Source: Bacillota bacterium (GTDB lineage: Bacteria > Bacillota > Clostridia > Lachnospirales > CAG-274). From it: a stretch of 55,229 nt of DNA. Where the stretch lies: contig JAFUAF010000036.1 of the NCBI GenBank assembly GCA_017460805.1, positions 1-55,229 on the forward strand, given 5' to 3'. How positions within the stretch are numbered: the stretch's first letter is position 1; each line of letters starts with the position of its first letter. The notes below the pieces were generated by a model. It was not told the DNA's origin, did no database searches, and saw only the letters and a program-made list of their open reading frames with translations. Shown here piece after piece: positions 33,101 to 41,559 of the stretch. A program made the translations under genes and the position numbers.

Positions 33101-36088
33101 ACAGCATCCACATTCCCGACAGATACAACAACATCAAGCTTCAAGGAAAAAGAAGTTCAGAACAGGATCACTCTTTCCTACAGAAGCGGTGTTACAAGCA
33201 TTGACGGTGCAGGTTCAAACGCAAAGGGCGGCTTCAAGACTTCTACTTCAAGACTTCCCGTTGCAGGCGATAAGTACCATATCACATTAAAGAAGATCAA
33301 TTACGGTTATTCTTTAACAACTACAGACCTTACCGAAGGTTCCGATACTTTCGGCGAGACTCAGACTGTTTACTGCTTCGATGCAAGAGAGAACCTTGAG
33401 GGTCTCCTTACAAGACAGGACAGAAAGAACATTTATGTCGGCTTCTTCGCTTGCCGTTATGCCGATATAGACGTTGAGGACATCAGCCTTAAAGAAAGCG
33501 ATGCAAACAATGATGCAGTTATCGCTGACCTTGAAGAAGATGTTTACTCACCCAAGCTTACAGTTGATTCTTCACTGTACACAACACAGGAAAAGTATGA
33601 TCTTATCCTTAAAACATCCAACCCGAGCGGCGGTCTTGTAACTATCAAGCAGAACGGCGTAGTTATCAAGGAAGATGCTCAGGTAGTTAAGAAGGGTTCA
33701 ACATTCAGCGTTGACCTTGTTCCAAACTCTATCAATAATTTCGAGTTTATCTACAGACCAAGCGAACTTGACCTTTGCTACAGCTATGCTAAGGTAGTTT
33801 CAAGAGTAGATATCACTCATAAGGATACATCCGGATTTACGAATGTTATCTATGTTTCACCCGAAGGTAAGGTAAGCGGTGCAGGTACAAGACAGGATCC
33901 TATGGATCTTGAAGCTGCTATCGGTGTAGTTAAGAGAGGCCAGTCCATCGTTATGCTTGACGGTGTTTACCAGCCGAGAGAAACTATTACCATTGATGCT
34001 TCCAACAGTGGTTACAAGTCATCAAAGAAAACGCTTAAAGCAGATGAGGGAGCAAATCCTGTTATCGACCTTCAGGATAAGAACGCCGGCTTCATAATCT
34101 CCGGTAACTACTGGGATTTTGAAGGCTTTACAGTAATGCGTTCGGCAGGCAACAACAAGCCTTTCCATATCGGCGGCGACCACAACACCGTTAAGAATTG
34201 TACATTCCATGACAACGGCGACTGCGGTCTTCAGATCAGCCGTACAGACTCCAGTGATGCATTCGAGGATTGGCCTCAGTCAAACCTTATCATCAACTGT
34301 GAGGCTTACAACAACTGTGACCCGTCCAAGAACAATGCCGACGGTTTCGCTATCAAGCTTACCGTAGGTAACAACAACGTATTCAAGGGCTGTGTATCTC
34401 ACCATAACCTTGATGACGGCTGGGATCTTTACACCAAGCTTTCAACAGGTGCTATCGGTGTTGTACAGGTAGAAGACTGTGCATCCTACAGACAGGGCTT
34501 CAAGCTCAACGAAGACGGTACAGACGTTGACTACCGTGCAACAAGTGGTGGTAACGGCTTCAAGGCAGGCGGCGAGTCTATCGCTGTTATGCACTACTTC
34601 AAGGATTGTATCTCCTTTAATAACAAGGGTAACGGATACGATTCAAACTCTAACCAGAATGGTAAGTTAAGAAATGTAATTTTCTACAACAACCAGTATT
34701 CAAACGTAGCGCTTTATTCTTCAAAGCGTTCCGAATATGCTTATGACCTTAAGGGCGTTGTATCCTACAGAGATGACAAGGCAGTTGTTACAGAATCAAC
34801 TCTTGCCGACCGCGTAGGTACACTTACAGAATTTGCTCATTACAACAATGGCGCAAATGACCTTAAGACAGAAAAGAGCAACTACTTCATCTGGGATGAT
34901 CCTATGAGCCCCAGTGAAAACAGACAGATAGAAGTAAGCAACGTAAACTACAAGGCTCAGACTTATGATGTTAAAGTTCTTTCAAGCGAAGAGCTTGATG
35001 CTGACAACTTCTTCCAGAGTCTTAACGAGACTGACTCCCTTACAGAGCAGGGCGGTTCAAGATACCCAAGAAATCCCGAAACAGGTGAATTTGAGTATGG
35101 CCCGTTCCTTGCAAGAAAGGTAGCTTATGTTCACGAAGCTGAAGATGCTATCACTCTTCCCGATAACGGCGGCAGTGTAATACCTACACCTACACCGACT
35201 CCTTCGAGAACAGAAACAACAACAGCATCTGCAAATAACTCAACTATCGGCGGCGGTTCCTCCGGCGGCGGTGGCGGTGGCGGCGGTTCCAGCGCAAGAC
35301 TGACAACATCCGCTTCATCCGAGACAGAAACAGAAGCTGCAACAGAGAAGACATCTTCTTCCGCAACTGATAACGGTTCCGACAATACTATTGATACAGA
35401 TACATCCGACAACAGCATGTTTGACGATATTTCCAACAAGCCTTGGGCTGAGGAAGCTGTCAACGCACTTGCTTCCGCAGGTATCATCAATGGTACGGGT
35501 TACAGAACATTTACTCCCGATGCTAACTGCAAGCGTGCAGACTTTGTGATCATGCTTGTTAAACTTCTTGGTATCGAGGGTACAGCAACAGATAACTTTG
35601 ACGATGTTTCTTCCGACAAGTACTACGCTAACTACGTAGGTCTTGCTAAGGAAGCAGGCATTGTAAATGGCTACGGCGACGGCAACTTCGGCCCCGAGAA
35701 CTTCTGTACAAGAGAAGAACTTATGGTTATGGTAGCTAACGCTTTAGCATCGACAGGCGTTGATATTACAGCTGATCAGAGCGTACTTGACAAGTTCGGC
35801 GATGCAGCGGATATTGCAGACTGGGCTAAGCCTTATGTTGCATTCCTTGCTGCAAACAGCGTTGTAAACGGCTCTAACGGCAATATCGCTCCTAAGGCTG
35901 ACATCACAAGAGCAGAAGTGGCAGTTATCATGTATAACGTTAAAAATGCTTTTGGTTTCGGCGCTGAGGAAGAGCCTGCTGTAGTTGAAGAAGAAACCGA
36001 AGAAACAACTGAAGAAGCTTCCGAAGAAACAACAGAGGAAGTAACTGAAGAAGTTACAGAGGAAACAACAGAGGCTGCAGAAGCTTAA
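30182..36088 (+). CDS. S-layer-anchored pectate lyase, polysaccharide lyase family 9, 1968 residues
   Basis: A very large surface enzyme. Order: signal peptide (cut near VYA, residue 29); a beta-sandwich module (about 75-375, GMVYYYTKLDPSENFELSAD); several bacterial Ig-like (Big_3-type) domains (about 375-740, TDGTSETIGADKL); a second copy of the sandwich module (about 735-1120, GIAYYYTRVSADDNFEISAD); a PL9 beta-helix (about 1215-1600) with NVIYVSPEGKVSGAGTRQDP, NADGFAIKLT and the calcium-site motif HHNLDDGWDLYTK near 1407; a TP/Ser/Gly-rich linker with eight Gly in a row; three SLH domains (about 1746-1935); and an acidic TTEE-repeat tail. PL9 enzymes cut polygalacturonate by beta-elimination; SLH domains bind secondary cell-wall polymer. 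Codon use is more biased than in neighbouring genes, which suggests high expression. Confidence 0.9.
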   Translation: MKKRRIIAMALAVAMLSSSVSFNVYADEAVVDTAEAVETLEDEVASGDAVSTSSSTSESDTETEESDVSAQAVKEGWIGGLYTNVDQSGEWKASVFGDAGGADKVTGQTIFSKNGVEVPYYQVTVDGEGDSKTANIRMGAIEADGTAMKNGSVEAEMVGKLSLNSDGMVYYYTKLDPSENFELSADVKINRLGTEVKDFKQAGFGAMVRDTVIPMESADYYAEYVALVEKAATLPRSERAAVNEQAEAMLVGKYDATLSTNFAAVGPLYMNDISTAVRAFYRQDAVLSTASNDPKTAFEGEDLPAKDDVIHISITKQGNLFKTLYSKNGEGTPVVIDKVTVGDNGELYAGFFATRACDVTFSNMKLEKTKDVASLTLKSEPNKTEYVVGDASATIDTTGLEAEVTYTDGTSETIGADKLVCSNPDLTTVGNDKEVIVSYGGKTASFTVDVDYNRVVEMKLEYAPVIVDYITNRRFTTNGLQIRTTYKSGLSEVLAANQYKLSLDGKELTDYPYFTDDMIGEHTVRADFIETETTLADGHYVEFKITVSPASFDFISVRSVPEKGTTELPFDINEEADMKGLIVNGNYTVNGKTEKKALDDDEYTVSGFDAVVDGVNVFTTEGEKTLTVTFKNDPSKTCTFTVLVKAKRPTRAFLMNYPRLTYYVGEEFDETGMDVYIRYSNDTYRPLEKDEYEVITDSFDSSVAGASTSVSIVANVEGKTTSITLPIKIRDNSEKIWKATLMGASSLGVSESDPSSNVTVYDKDGNQTLYLTGDKDNIVTEQPVGIMKDGVMQNVGKVKVTSWGGAGKYATDHDGIAYYYTRVSADDNFEISADITVNKYIRDPANAADAKLIEDKKKKMQEIYNKQSYIDEETGEIKQVTDLMALDMVRSGQEAFGIMARDVIPLFLPVEEGGNDNSITTNINLAHKDQYGEPISIFEAYKMQEAGLIQAGITNEDVNIISFSSNVVVAGGATASTFPTDTTTSSFKEKEVQNRITLSYRSGVTSIDGAGSNAKGGFKTSTSRLPVAGDKYHITLKKINYGYSLTTTDLTEGSDTFGETQTVYCFDARENLEGLLTRQDRKNIYVGFFACRYADIDVEDISLKESDANNDAVIADLEEDVYSPKLTVDSSLYTTQEKYDLILKTSNPSGGLVTIKQNGVVIKEDAQVVKKGSTFSVDLVPNSINNFEFIYRPSELDLCYSYAKVVSRVDITHKDTSGFTNVIYVSPEGKVSGAGTRQDPMDLEAAIGVVKRGQSIVMLDGVYQPRETITIDASNSGYKSSKKTLKADEGANPVIDLQDKNAGFIISGNYWDFEGFTVMRSAGNNKPFHIGGDHNTVKNCTFHDNGDCGLQISRTDSSDAFEDWPQSNLIINCEAYNNCDPSKNNADGFAIKLTVGNNNVFKGCVSHHNLDDGWDLYTKLSTGAIGVVQVEDCASYRQGFKLNEDGTDVDYRATSGGNGFKAGGESIAVMHYFKDCISFNNKGNGYDSNSNQNGKLRNVIFYNNQYSNVALYSSKRSEYAYDLKGVVSYRDDKAVVTESTLADRVGTLTEFAHYNNGANDLKTEKSNYFIWDDPMSPSENRQIEVSNVNYKAQTYDVKVLSSEELDADNFFQSLNETDSLTEQGGSRYPRNPETGEFEYGPFLARKVAYVHEAEDAITLPDNGGSVIPTPTPTPSRTETTTASANNSTIGGGSSGGGGGGGGSSARLTTSASSETETEAATEKTSSSATDNGSDNTIDTDTSDNSMFDDISNKPWAEEAVNALASAGIINGTGYRTFTPDANCKRADFVIMLVKLLGIEGTATDNFDDVSSDKYYANYVGLAKEAGIVNGYGDGNFGPENFCTREELMVMVANALASTGVDITADQSVLDKFGDAADIADWAKPYVAFLAANSVVNGSNGNIAPKADITRAEVAVIMYNVKNAFGFGAEEEPAVVEEETEETTEEASEETTEEVTEEVTEETTEAAEA

Positions 36089-36099
36089 TAAAAATTCAA

Positions 36100-36130
36100 G
36101 GGGTCGTCCTTTCGGACGGCTCCTTTTTTT
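36100..36130 (+). terminator. intrinsic terminator of the PL9/SLH gene
   Basis: GGGGTCGTCC pairs with GGACGGCTCC around a TTTC loop, followed by seven T. Confidence 0.88.
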
Positions 36131-36131
36131 G

Positions 36132-36160
36132 TTGTAAAATGAAAACAAGTGTGGTATACT
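36132..36160 (+). promoter_or_regulatory. promoter of rnr
   Basis: TTGTAA (36132-36137), 17 bp, TATACT (36155-36160), directly after the terminator and about 25 bp before the rnr start. Confidence 0.55.
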
Positions 36161-36186
36161 AATTTTAAGAAAAGGGAGGTGTTTTT

Positions 36187-38319
36187 ATGGACGAATTATA
36201 CAACGAAAGATATGAAAAAATATGGGGTTTTATAAACGACGAGCATTATGAGCCGATGTTTGCCAAGGATATTGCCATGCTTTTGGATATAAAATCGGGC
36301 GATATACAAATGCTCTATGATATTATTGACGACATGGAGAAAAACGGCAAAATTATCCTTACCAAAAAGGGCAAGATAATGCTGCCGTCGTCACAAAACC
36401 TGTATACAGGTACTTTTACGGGCAATGCAAGGGGTTTTGGCTTTGTTACCCGTGACGATAACCAATTTGCCGAGGATATTTTTATACCCGCATCGGCTGT
36501 GAACGGCGCTATACACCGCGATAAAGTTATGTGCCGCATTACATCTCACTACGGCAAACGTGCCGAGGGCGAGATAGTCAGAATAATAGAACGAAACATG
36601 AAGCATATAGTCGGAACTTTTGAAGAAAGCAAGGGTTTCGGTTTTGTTGTGCCCGACGATAAAAAGCTTGCCGATGATATTTTTATCTCAAAAACCAATA
36701 CCATGGGCGCTGTTTCGGGTCATAAGGTGGTAGTCCAAATAATAAAAAATGCGGGTGAAAACACCAAACCCGAGGGCAGGATAGTCGAGATAATCGGCCA
36801 TATAAACGACCCCGGTGTCGATATAGTTTCCATTATCAGACAGTTTGAACTGCCAATGGATTTTGACGAAAAGATATATGCTTATATAGAAAATATTCCG
36901 TCCGAGGTCAGCGAGGACGAGCTTAAAAACCGCACGGACTATCGCTCTGTGCAAATGGTGACGATTGACGGCGAGGACGCAAAAGACCTGGATGATGCGG
37001 TATCGGTCGAAAAGCTTGAAAACGGCAATTACAGACTGGGTGTCTATATTGCCGATGTATCGCATTATGTAACGCAGGGCAGTCCTCTCGATAAAGATGC
37101 CTACGAGCGCGGTACAAGCGTTTATCTTGTGGACAGAGTTATACCAATGCTGCCGCATAAGCTTTCAAACGGCATTTGTTCGCTTAATGCGGGCTGTGAC
37201 AGGCTTTGCCTTTGCTGTGTTATGGAAATAGACAAAGATGGTGCTGTGGTTTCGCAGAAAATAGAACAGGCGGTCATAAATGTTGACAGACGAATGAGCT
37301 ATACCGTGGTAAACAGCCTTTTGACCGAGGAAAGCAGCCCTTATGCCGATGAATACAAAGAACTTATGCCTATGTTTTTGCAAATGGCTGAGTTAAGGGA
37401 TATTCTGTTTGAAAAACGCAGAAAACGCGGCGCGATAGAATTTGAGTCGCGTGAAGCAAAAATAATTCTTGATGAAAACGGCAAACCCGTAGATATAAAG
37501 CCTTACGAGAGGAATATCGCAACAAGTATAATTGAGGAATTTATGCTTGCGGCGAATGAGTGCATAGCCGAATATTATTTTTGGCTTGAACTGCCTTTTG
37601 TCTATCGTAATCATGAAGAACCCGACGGAGAAAAGGTCGATAAACTGCGCGAAACCATAGCAAAACTCGGTTTTTATTTAAAAGGCAGCGCAACACATCC
37701 GAAAAGTTTTCAGAAACTGCTTGCGCAGACTAAGGACAAACCGGAAGAAATGCTTATACACCGCATGGTTTTAAGAAGCCTTAAACAGGCACGCTACAGC
37801 CCGTCAAACCTTGGACATTTCGGCCTTGCGGCAAAGTATTACTGCCATTTTACTTCGCCCATACGCCGTTATCCCGATTTACAGATACATCGCATAATCA
37901 GCAAAAACTTGGAGGGTACGCTTTCGGAAAATGATATAGCATACCTGCAAAAAAATCTTCCCGAAATTACTTCTCACTGCTCAATGACAGAACGCAGGGC
38001 GGAAGAGGCGGAAAGAGAGACCGACAAATATAAAATGGTCGAGTATATGTCCGATAAGGTCGGTCAATGCTTTGACGGCATAATAAGCGGGGTCACAAGC
38101 TGGGGTATCTATGTCGAGCTGCCCAATACCATAGAGGGTATGGTGGCTGTTAAAAATCTGAATGACGATTACTATATTTTTGACGAGGATAATATGCTGT
38201 TTTTGGGCGAAAGAACTCATAAGGAATATAAAATAGGTCAGGCGGTCAGGGTCAAGCTTGAAAGTGCAAGCACCATGACCCGCACTATTGATTTTATTTT
38301 TGTTGATACGGAGGATTAA
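36187..38319 (+). CDS. rnr: ribonuclease R
   Basis: A 710-residue 3'-5' exoribonuclease of the RNB family that degrades structured RNA and works with SmpB-tmRNA. Order: N-terminal helical wing (1-60), two cold-shock domains (GTFTGNARGFGFVTRDD near 77; GTFEESKGFGFVVPDD near 145), the RNB catalytic domain with the aspartate cluster in TIDGEDAKDLDDAVSV, and a C-terminal S1 domain (FDGIISGVTSWGIYVELPN). The length is typical of Firmicutes enzymes. Preceded by AGGGAGGTG; the comM/yifB gene starts 2 bp after its stop. Confidence 0.96.
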   Translation: MDELYNERYEKIWGFINDEHYEPMFAKDIAMLLDIKSGDIQMLYDIIDDMEKNGKIILTKKGKIMLPSSQNLYTGTFTGNARGFGFVTRDDNQFAEDIFIPASAVNGAIHRDKVMCRITSHYGKRAEGEIVRIIERNMKHIVGTFEESKGFGFVVPDDKKLADDIFISKTNTMGAVSGHKVVVQIIKNAGENTKPEGRIVEIIGHINDPGVDIVSIIRQFELPMDFDEKIYAYIENIPSEVSEDELKNRTDYRSVQMVTIDGEDAKDLDDAVSVEKLENGNYRLGVYIADVSHYVTQGSPLDKDAYERGTSVYLVDRVIPMLPHKLSNGICSLNAGCDRLCLCCVMEIDKDGAVVSQKIEQAVINVDRRMSYTVVNSLLTEESSPYADEYKELMPMFLQMAELRDILFEKRRKRGAIEFESREAKIILDENGKPVDIKPYERNIATSIIEEFMLAANECIAEYYFWLELPFVYRNHEEPDGEKVDKLRETIAKLGFYLKGSATHPKSFQKLLAQTKDKPEEMLIHRMVLRSLKQARYSPSNLGHFGLAAKYYCHFTSPIRRYPDLQIHRIISKNLEGTLSENDIAYLQKNLPEITSHCSMTERRAEEAERETDKYKMVEYMSDKVGQCFDGIISGVTSWGIYVELPNTIEGMVAVKNLNDDYYIFDEDNMLFLGERTHKEYKIGQAVRVKLESASTMTRTIDFIFVDTED

Positions 38320-38321
38320 GT

Positions 38322-39848
38322 ATGCTGGCAAAAGTTTTATCCGCCGCAATTAACGGCATCAGCGGATATATAGTTGAGGTGGAAGTGGATATCAGCAATG
38401 GCTTTCCCGCTTTTGAGATAGTCGGTCTGCCCGACAACGCCGTAAAAGAGTCTAAAGAAAGAGTGCGCACGGCGCTCAAAAACTCTGAAATGGAGATGCC
38501 CGCAAAGCGAATAACCGTAAATCTTGCACCCGCAAATACAAGAAAAGAGGGACCTGCCTTTGATCTGCCGATAGCGATAGGCATACTTGCGTGCATGAAC
38601 AAGGTAAAGGCAAGGGACGATATACTTGTGCTGGGCGAGGTTTCTCTTGACGGTGCGGTCAGGCCTGTTGACGGTGTTTTGCCAATGCTTTGGTATGCGC
38701 ATGAACAGGGTATAAAGCGCGCTGTCGTTCCTTTTGAAAATGCAGAGGAGGCTGCACTTGTAAAGGATATGGAAGTCTATCCCGTTATGCACCTTACACA
38801 GGCGATAGCGGTAATGCACGGCGACCCCGCGGTTGTGCCTTTTAGTGTTGATGTGGATGCACTGTTTTCGGAAAAAAGTGAATTTGATATGACGGACTTT
38901 TCGGACGTAAAGGGGCAGGAGAATGTAAAAAGAGCGCTTGAAATTGCGGCGGCGGGTATGCACAATGTATTGATGATAGGCCCTCCGGGTTCGGGAAAAA
39001 CAATGATGGCAAAACGTATGCCGTCAATTTTGCCCGATCTTACGTTTGAGGAAAGCATAGAAATAACCAAAATTTATTCGGTCGCGGGGCTCTTGCGCAG
39101 TAAAAACTCACTTATTACCAAAAGACCTTTCCGTTCTCCGCATCACACCATATCAAAGGTGGCTATGGTGGGCGGCGGCCGTGTGCCTAAACCGGGAGAA
39201 GTGAGTCTTTCACACAACGGCATCCTGTTTTTGGACGAACTGCCCGAATTTGACCGCCCCGTTCTTGAAGAACTGCGTCAGCCGCTGGAGGACAGCGAGA
39301 TCACTATATCCCGCGTGAACGGCACAATGACCTATCCCGCAAATCTGATGCTTGTTGCGAGCATGAACCCTTGTCCCTGCGGCTATCATGGCTATTCGTC
39401 AAAGTGTACCTGCCGCGAAAGCGAGATAATCCGCTACAGAAGCAGGATAAGCGGCCCGCTTATGGACAGGATAGATGTACATATAGAGGCGGCGGCTGTG
39501 GACTTTGACAAAATGGGAAGCACAGCCCCGTCGGAAAGCTCCGCCGAAATAAAAAAACGTGTGCTTAAAGCCCGCGATATACAGCAAAAACGCTATAAGG
39601 ACGAGAATGTATATTTCAATTCGCAGCTGTCCGCACGTCAGATAAACAAATACTGCCGTCTCGGAGAAACGGAAACGGTTCTTATGAAAACTGCATTTGA
39701 ACGCTTTGGCATGAGCGGCCGCGCCTATCATAAGGTGCTGAAACTTGCAAGAACGATAGCCGACCTTGACGGCAGCGCAGATATAAAACAGCAGCATATA
39801 GCCGAGGCTTTACAGCTTAGAAATCTTGACAGAAAGACATTGTTGTAA
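38322..39848 (+). CDS. YifB/ComM-family AAA+ (Mg-chelatase-like) ATPase
   Basis: A 508-residue protein with an N-terminal ChlI-like domain (VEVDISNGFPAFEIVGLPD, NLAPANTRKEGPAFDLPIA), a Mg-chelatase AAA+ core with Walker A GPPGSGKTMMAKRMP (near 222) and Walker B ILFLDELPEF, and the C-terminal Mg_chelatase_C domain (GRAYHKVLKLARTIADLDG). In naturally competent bacteria the ComM relative is a branch-migration helicase used in transformation; in clostridia the role is less clear. It is translated 2 bp after rnr. The stop codon is directly followed by a 20-bp repeat that recurs at 40640. Confidence 0.92.
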   Translation: MLAKVLSAAINGISGYIVEVEVDISNGFPAFEIVGLPDNAVKESKERVRTALKNSEMEMPAKRITVNLAPANTRKEGPAFDLPIAIGILACMNKVKARDDILVLGEVSLDGAVRPVDGVLPMLWYAHEQGIKRAVVPFENAEEAALVKDMEVYPVMHLTQAIAVMHGDPAVVPFSVDVDALFSEKSEFDMTDFSDVKGQENVKRALEIAAAGMHNVLMIGPPGSGKTMMAKRMPSILPDLTFEESIEITKIYSVAGLLRSKNSLITKRPFRSPHHTISKVAMVGGGRVPKPGEVSLSHNGILFLDELPEFDRPVLEELRQPLEDSEITISRVNGTMTYPANLMLVASMNPCPCGYHGYSSKCTCRESEIIRYRSRISGPLMDRIDVHIEAAAVDFDKMGSTAPSESSAEIKKRVLKARDIQQKRYKDENVYFNSQLSARQINKYCRLGETETVLMKTAFERFGMSGRAYHKVLKLARTIADLDGSADIKQQHIAEALQLRNLDRKTLL

Positions 39849-39866
39849 CCGTCCCTCTGTGTACAT
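39847..39866 (+). repeat. 20-bp direct repeat, left copy
   Basis: AACCGTCCCTCTGTGTACAT begins inside the stop codon of the YifB gene and recurs exactly at 40640-40659. The two copies flank the orphan gene. Confidence 0.85.
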
Positions 39867-39905
39867 AGCAATAGCGTAATTATTATAACAACGAGGAGAC
39901 TTAAA

Positions 39906-40508
39906 ATGGAAAAATTTTGTTGCATTAATTTAAAATGTACTGATATTAAATTGATAGAAAGTTGCCTAAATTGTGTACAAACTAAAAATGATATTGCGGA
40001 AGAAATGGCTTTTACAGGCTTTTTAAATAATTTAACTCAAATGATAAATAAAGTATCCGCATATATTTGTGTTTTCAAAAACTGCGAATATTCATTGTTA
40101 TTACTTAACGATACTTATATGTCCGCTCATTTTGCACAAGAATTAAGCTGTAAAATTCAAAATACTGTTATATATACATCATTTACCGAATACGAAAATG
40201 TTATATATATTTTTGAAAAGGGTATGACTTTGCTTGAATATATTAAAAATGATTTTGAAAAGACATCACAGTCGTTTTACTATAACGAACAATGTATATG
40301 GAACGAGAAACAAAAGCAAGTTTTTGAAAAAATCAAGCAATGGGATATAAATCTGGATTTAATTATTGAGCTTGAAAATGTATTTGGGGCGACTTTTACA
40401 ACAAATTTTAGTCAAATGAATAATAAAAAAATAATAATAGAATGGATAAATATATGTGATAAAATCTATTATTACGAAAAAGGGGATGCGTTAACAGAAA
40501 TAAAATAG
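39906..40508 (+). CDS. AT-rich orphan protein of 200 residues
   Basis: I do not recognise this protein. It is rich in Asn, Ile, Lys, Tyr and Cys (for example INLKCTDIKLIESCLNC at the start, IIIEWINICDKIYYYEKGD at the end), has no membrane helix or signal peptide, and its base composition is clearly more AT-rich than that of the flanking genes. A good ribosome binding site (CGAGGAGACTTAAA) and a frame of 200 codons argue that it is real. It lies between exact 20-bp repeats and next to a palindromic element, which points to recent acquisition. It could be a cargo gene or an immunity or regulatory protein; nothing in the sequence decides. Confidence 0.65.
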   Translation: MEKFCCINLKCTDIKLIESCLNCVQTKNDIAEEMAFTGFLNNLTQMINKVSAYICVFKNCEYSLLLLNDTYMSAHFAQELSCKIQNTVIYTSFTEYENVIYIFEKGMTLLEYIKNDFEKTSQSFYYNEQCIWNEKQKQVFEKIKQWDINLDLIIELENVFGATFTTNFSQMNNKKIIIEWINICDKIYYYEKGDALTEIK

Positions 40509-40529
40509 AACTAAGCCAAAAGGGATGTA

Positions 40530-40660
40530 AAGTCATACGGGGGACGGTTAGTGTGAAGACACAGGACGGGGGATGGTTCTTTTGTGTACGTTATATAGTA
40601 TGATATATAACAAATATCACTAAATGCCGCGCACAAAAGAACCGTCCCTCTGTGTACATT
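40530..40660. repeat. palindromic element with GGTTCTTTTGTG arms
   Basis: The left arm (GGGATGGTTCTTTTGTGTACG, about 40570-40590, with degenerate extra copies of GGGGGACGGTT upstream) is the inverse of the right arm (CGCACAAAAGAACCGTCCC, about 40629-40648). Inside is a second palindrome, GTTATATA/TATATAAC. Sequences of this kind (ACAAAAGAACCGTCCC) recur in many Firmicutes genomes as non-autonomous or REP-like repeats. The right arm includes the right copy of the 20-bp direct repeat. Confidence 0.65.
40640..40659 (+). repeat. 20-bp direct repeat, right copy
   Basis: An exact copy of 39847-39866 in the same orientation. From here to 40920 I see only a possible weak hairpin (GGAGGGTG with CATCCTC near 40726-40757), AT-rich DNA and a TAAAAT about 55 bp before the CarD-type start. 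Confidence 0.85.
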
Positions 40661-40920
40661 TGGCACACTGTTTAATCAGCTTACATACGATTTAATGATT
40701 TAAAATCGAGTACCAAACGATTTTGCCGGAGGGTGGAGTTTAATGCGACATCCTCTTTTTGTGCAAATTTATGGTTCACACTAAAATAAACTATGTATAT
40801 CTTCGCCAAAAAATGTAAAAAATAATTGTGAATAAAGACAATTTAAAAATTTATCGTTTTATGGTAAAATAAATATGTAGAAATCGTGACGTAACAGAAA
40901 GCTTGAAAGGAGGTTTTAAA

Positions 40921-41400
40921 GTGTTTGCCATAGGTGACAGGGTCCTTTACCCGATGTATGGCGCCGGTATAATAGAGGGAATAGAGGATAAGCTGGTGGA
41001 CGGAATTAAAACAGCTTATTATGTTATGAAGATATCGGTTGGTAATTTAAAAATAAGCATTTCCGTTAACAGGGCAGAGGAGAAAGGTATCAGGAATATT
41101 GCTTCCCCCGACGAGGTTTTGGAAATTATTGAAAAAACGGATGTTATTGAGATGCCCGATAATTGGAATGTGCGTTATAAGCAGAACATGGAGAGATTGA
41201 AGACCGGTGACCTTAAAACAGAGGTAGAGGTTTATAAGACCCTTATAATGCGTGAAAGAAGCAAAATGCTTTCAAGCATAGAAAAAAAGATGCTTGGCAA
41301 TGCAAAGCAGATAATCGTAAGTGAGATAATTCTGTCGCATGATGTGGACAAGCCGACAGCTGAACGTATTTTAAGCGAAACAATAGCCAAAAGTGCATAA
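40921..41400 (+). CDS. CarD/CdnL-family transcription regulator
   Basis: A 159-residue protein starting at the GTG at 40921, behind a strong AAAGGAGG. The N-terminal Tudor-like RNA polymerase interaction domain (FAIGDRVLYPMYGAGIIEGI through SISVNRAEEKGIRNI) is shared with CarD, CdnL and the RID of Mfd; the rest is helical (YKTLIMRERSKMLSSIEKKM) and would contact promoter DNA upstream of -10. CarD-type proteins bind the RNA polymerase beta subunit and adjust the stability of open complexes, often at rRNA promoters. It is monocistronic and ends at a strong terminator. Confidence 0.92.
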   Translation: MFAIGDRVLYPMYGAGIIEGIEDKLVDGIKTAYYVMKISVGNLKISISVNRAEEKGIRNIASPDEVLEIIEKTDVIEMPDNWNVRYKQNMERLKTGDLKTEVEVYKTLIMRERSKMLSSIEKKMLGNAKQIIVSEIILSHDVDKPTAERILSETIAKSA

Positions 41401-41416
41401 ACATCAGACAGTAAAA

Positions 41417-41447
41417 AGCCCCCGTTTTTTTGACGGGGGCTATTTTA
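41417..41447 (+). terminator. terminator of the CarD-type gene
   Basis: AGCCCCCGT (41417-41425) pairs with ACGGGGGCT (41433-41441), followed by ATTTTAG. Confidence 0.8.
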
Positions 41448-41461
41448 GTGGGTTGTTATGC

Positions 41462-41498
41462 TATCGTGAACGTCAAAAATATTTAGACGTTCACGATA
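41462..41498. repeat. perfect 13-bp inverted repeat
   Basis: TATCGTGAACGTC and GACGTTCACGATA enclose an 11-nt AT-rich loop. It lies between two other hairpins in an intergenic gap of 160 bp and is not followed by a T run. It may be a protein-binding site or a small palindromic repeat. Confidence 0.6.
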
Positions 41499-41510
41499 TG
41501 ATGTGGCTCA

Positions 41511-41550
41511 TAAATAATCAGCCTTAAGCGAGCTTAAGGCTGATTATTTA
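41511..41550. terminator. 18-bp perfect hairpin, probable bidirectional terminator
   Basis: TAAATAATCAGCCTTAAG (41511-41528) pairs fully with CTTAAGGCTGATTATTTA around a CGAG loop. It lies 10 bp after the stop of the leftward small Cys-motif gene and can end the kduI transcript. Confidence 0.6.
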
Positions 41551-41559
41551 ATTCGCTTA

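Noticed and set aside
39847..40660. Complete insertion sequence or prophage remnant
   Set aside because: No transposase, integrase or phage gene is encoded in or near the region; only repeats and an orphan ORF are seen.
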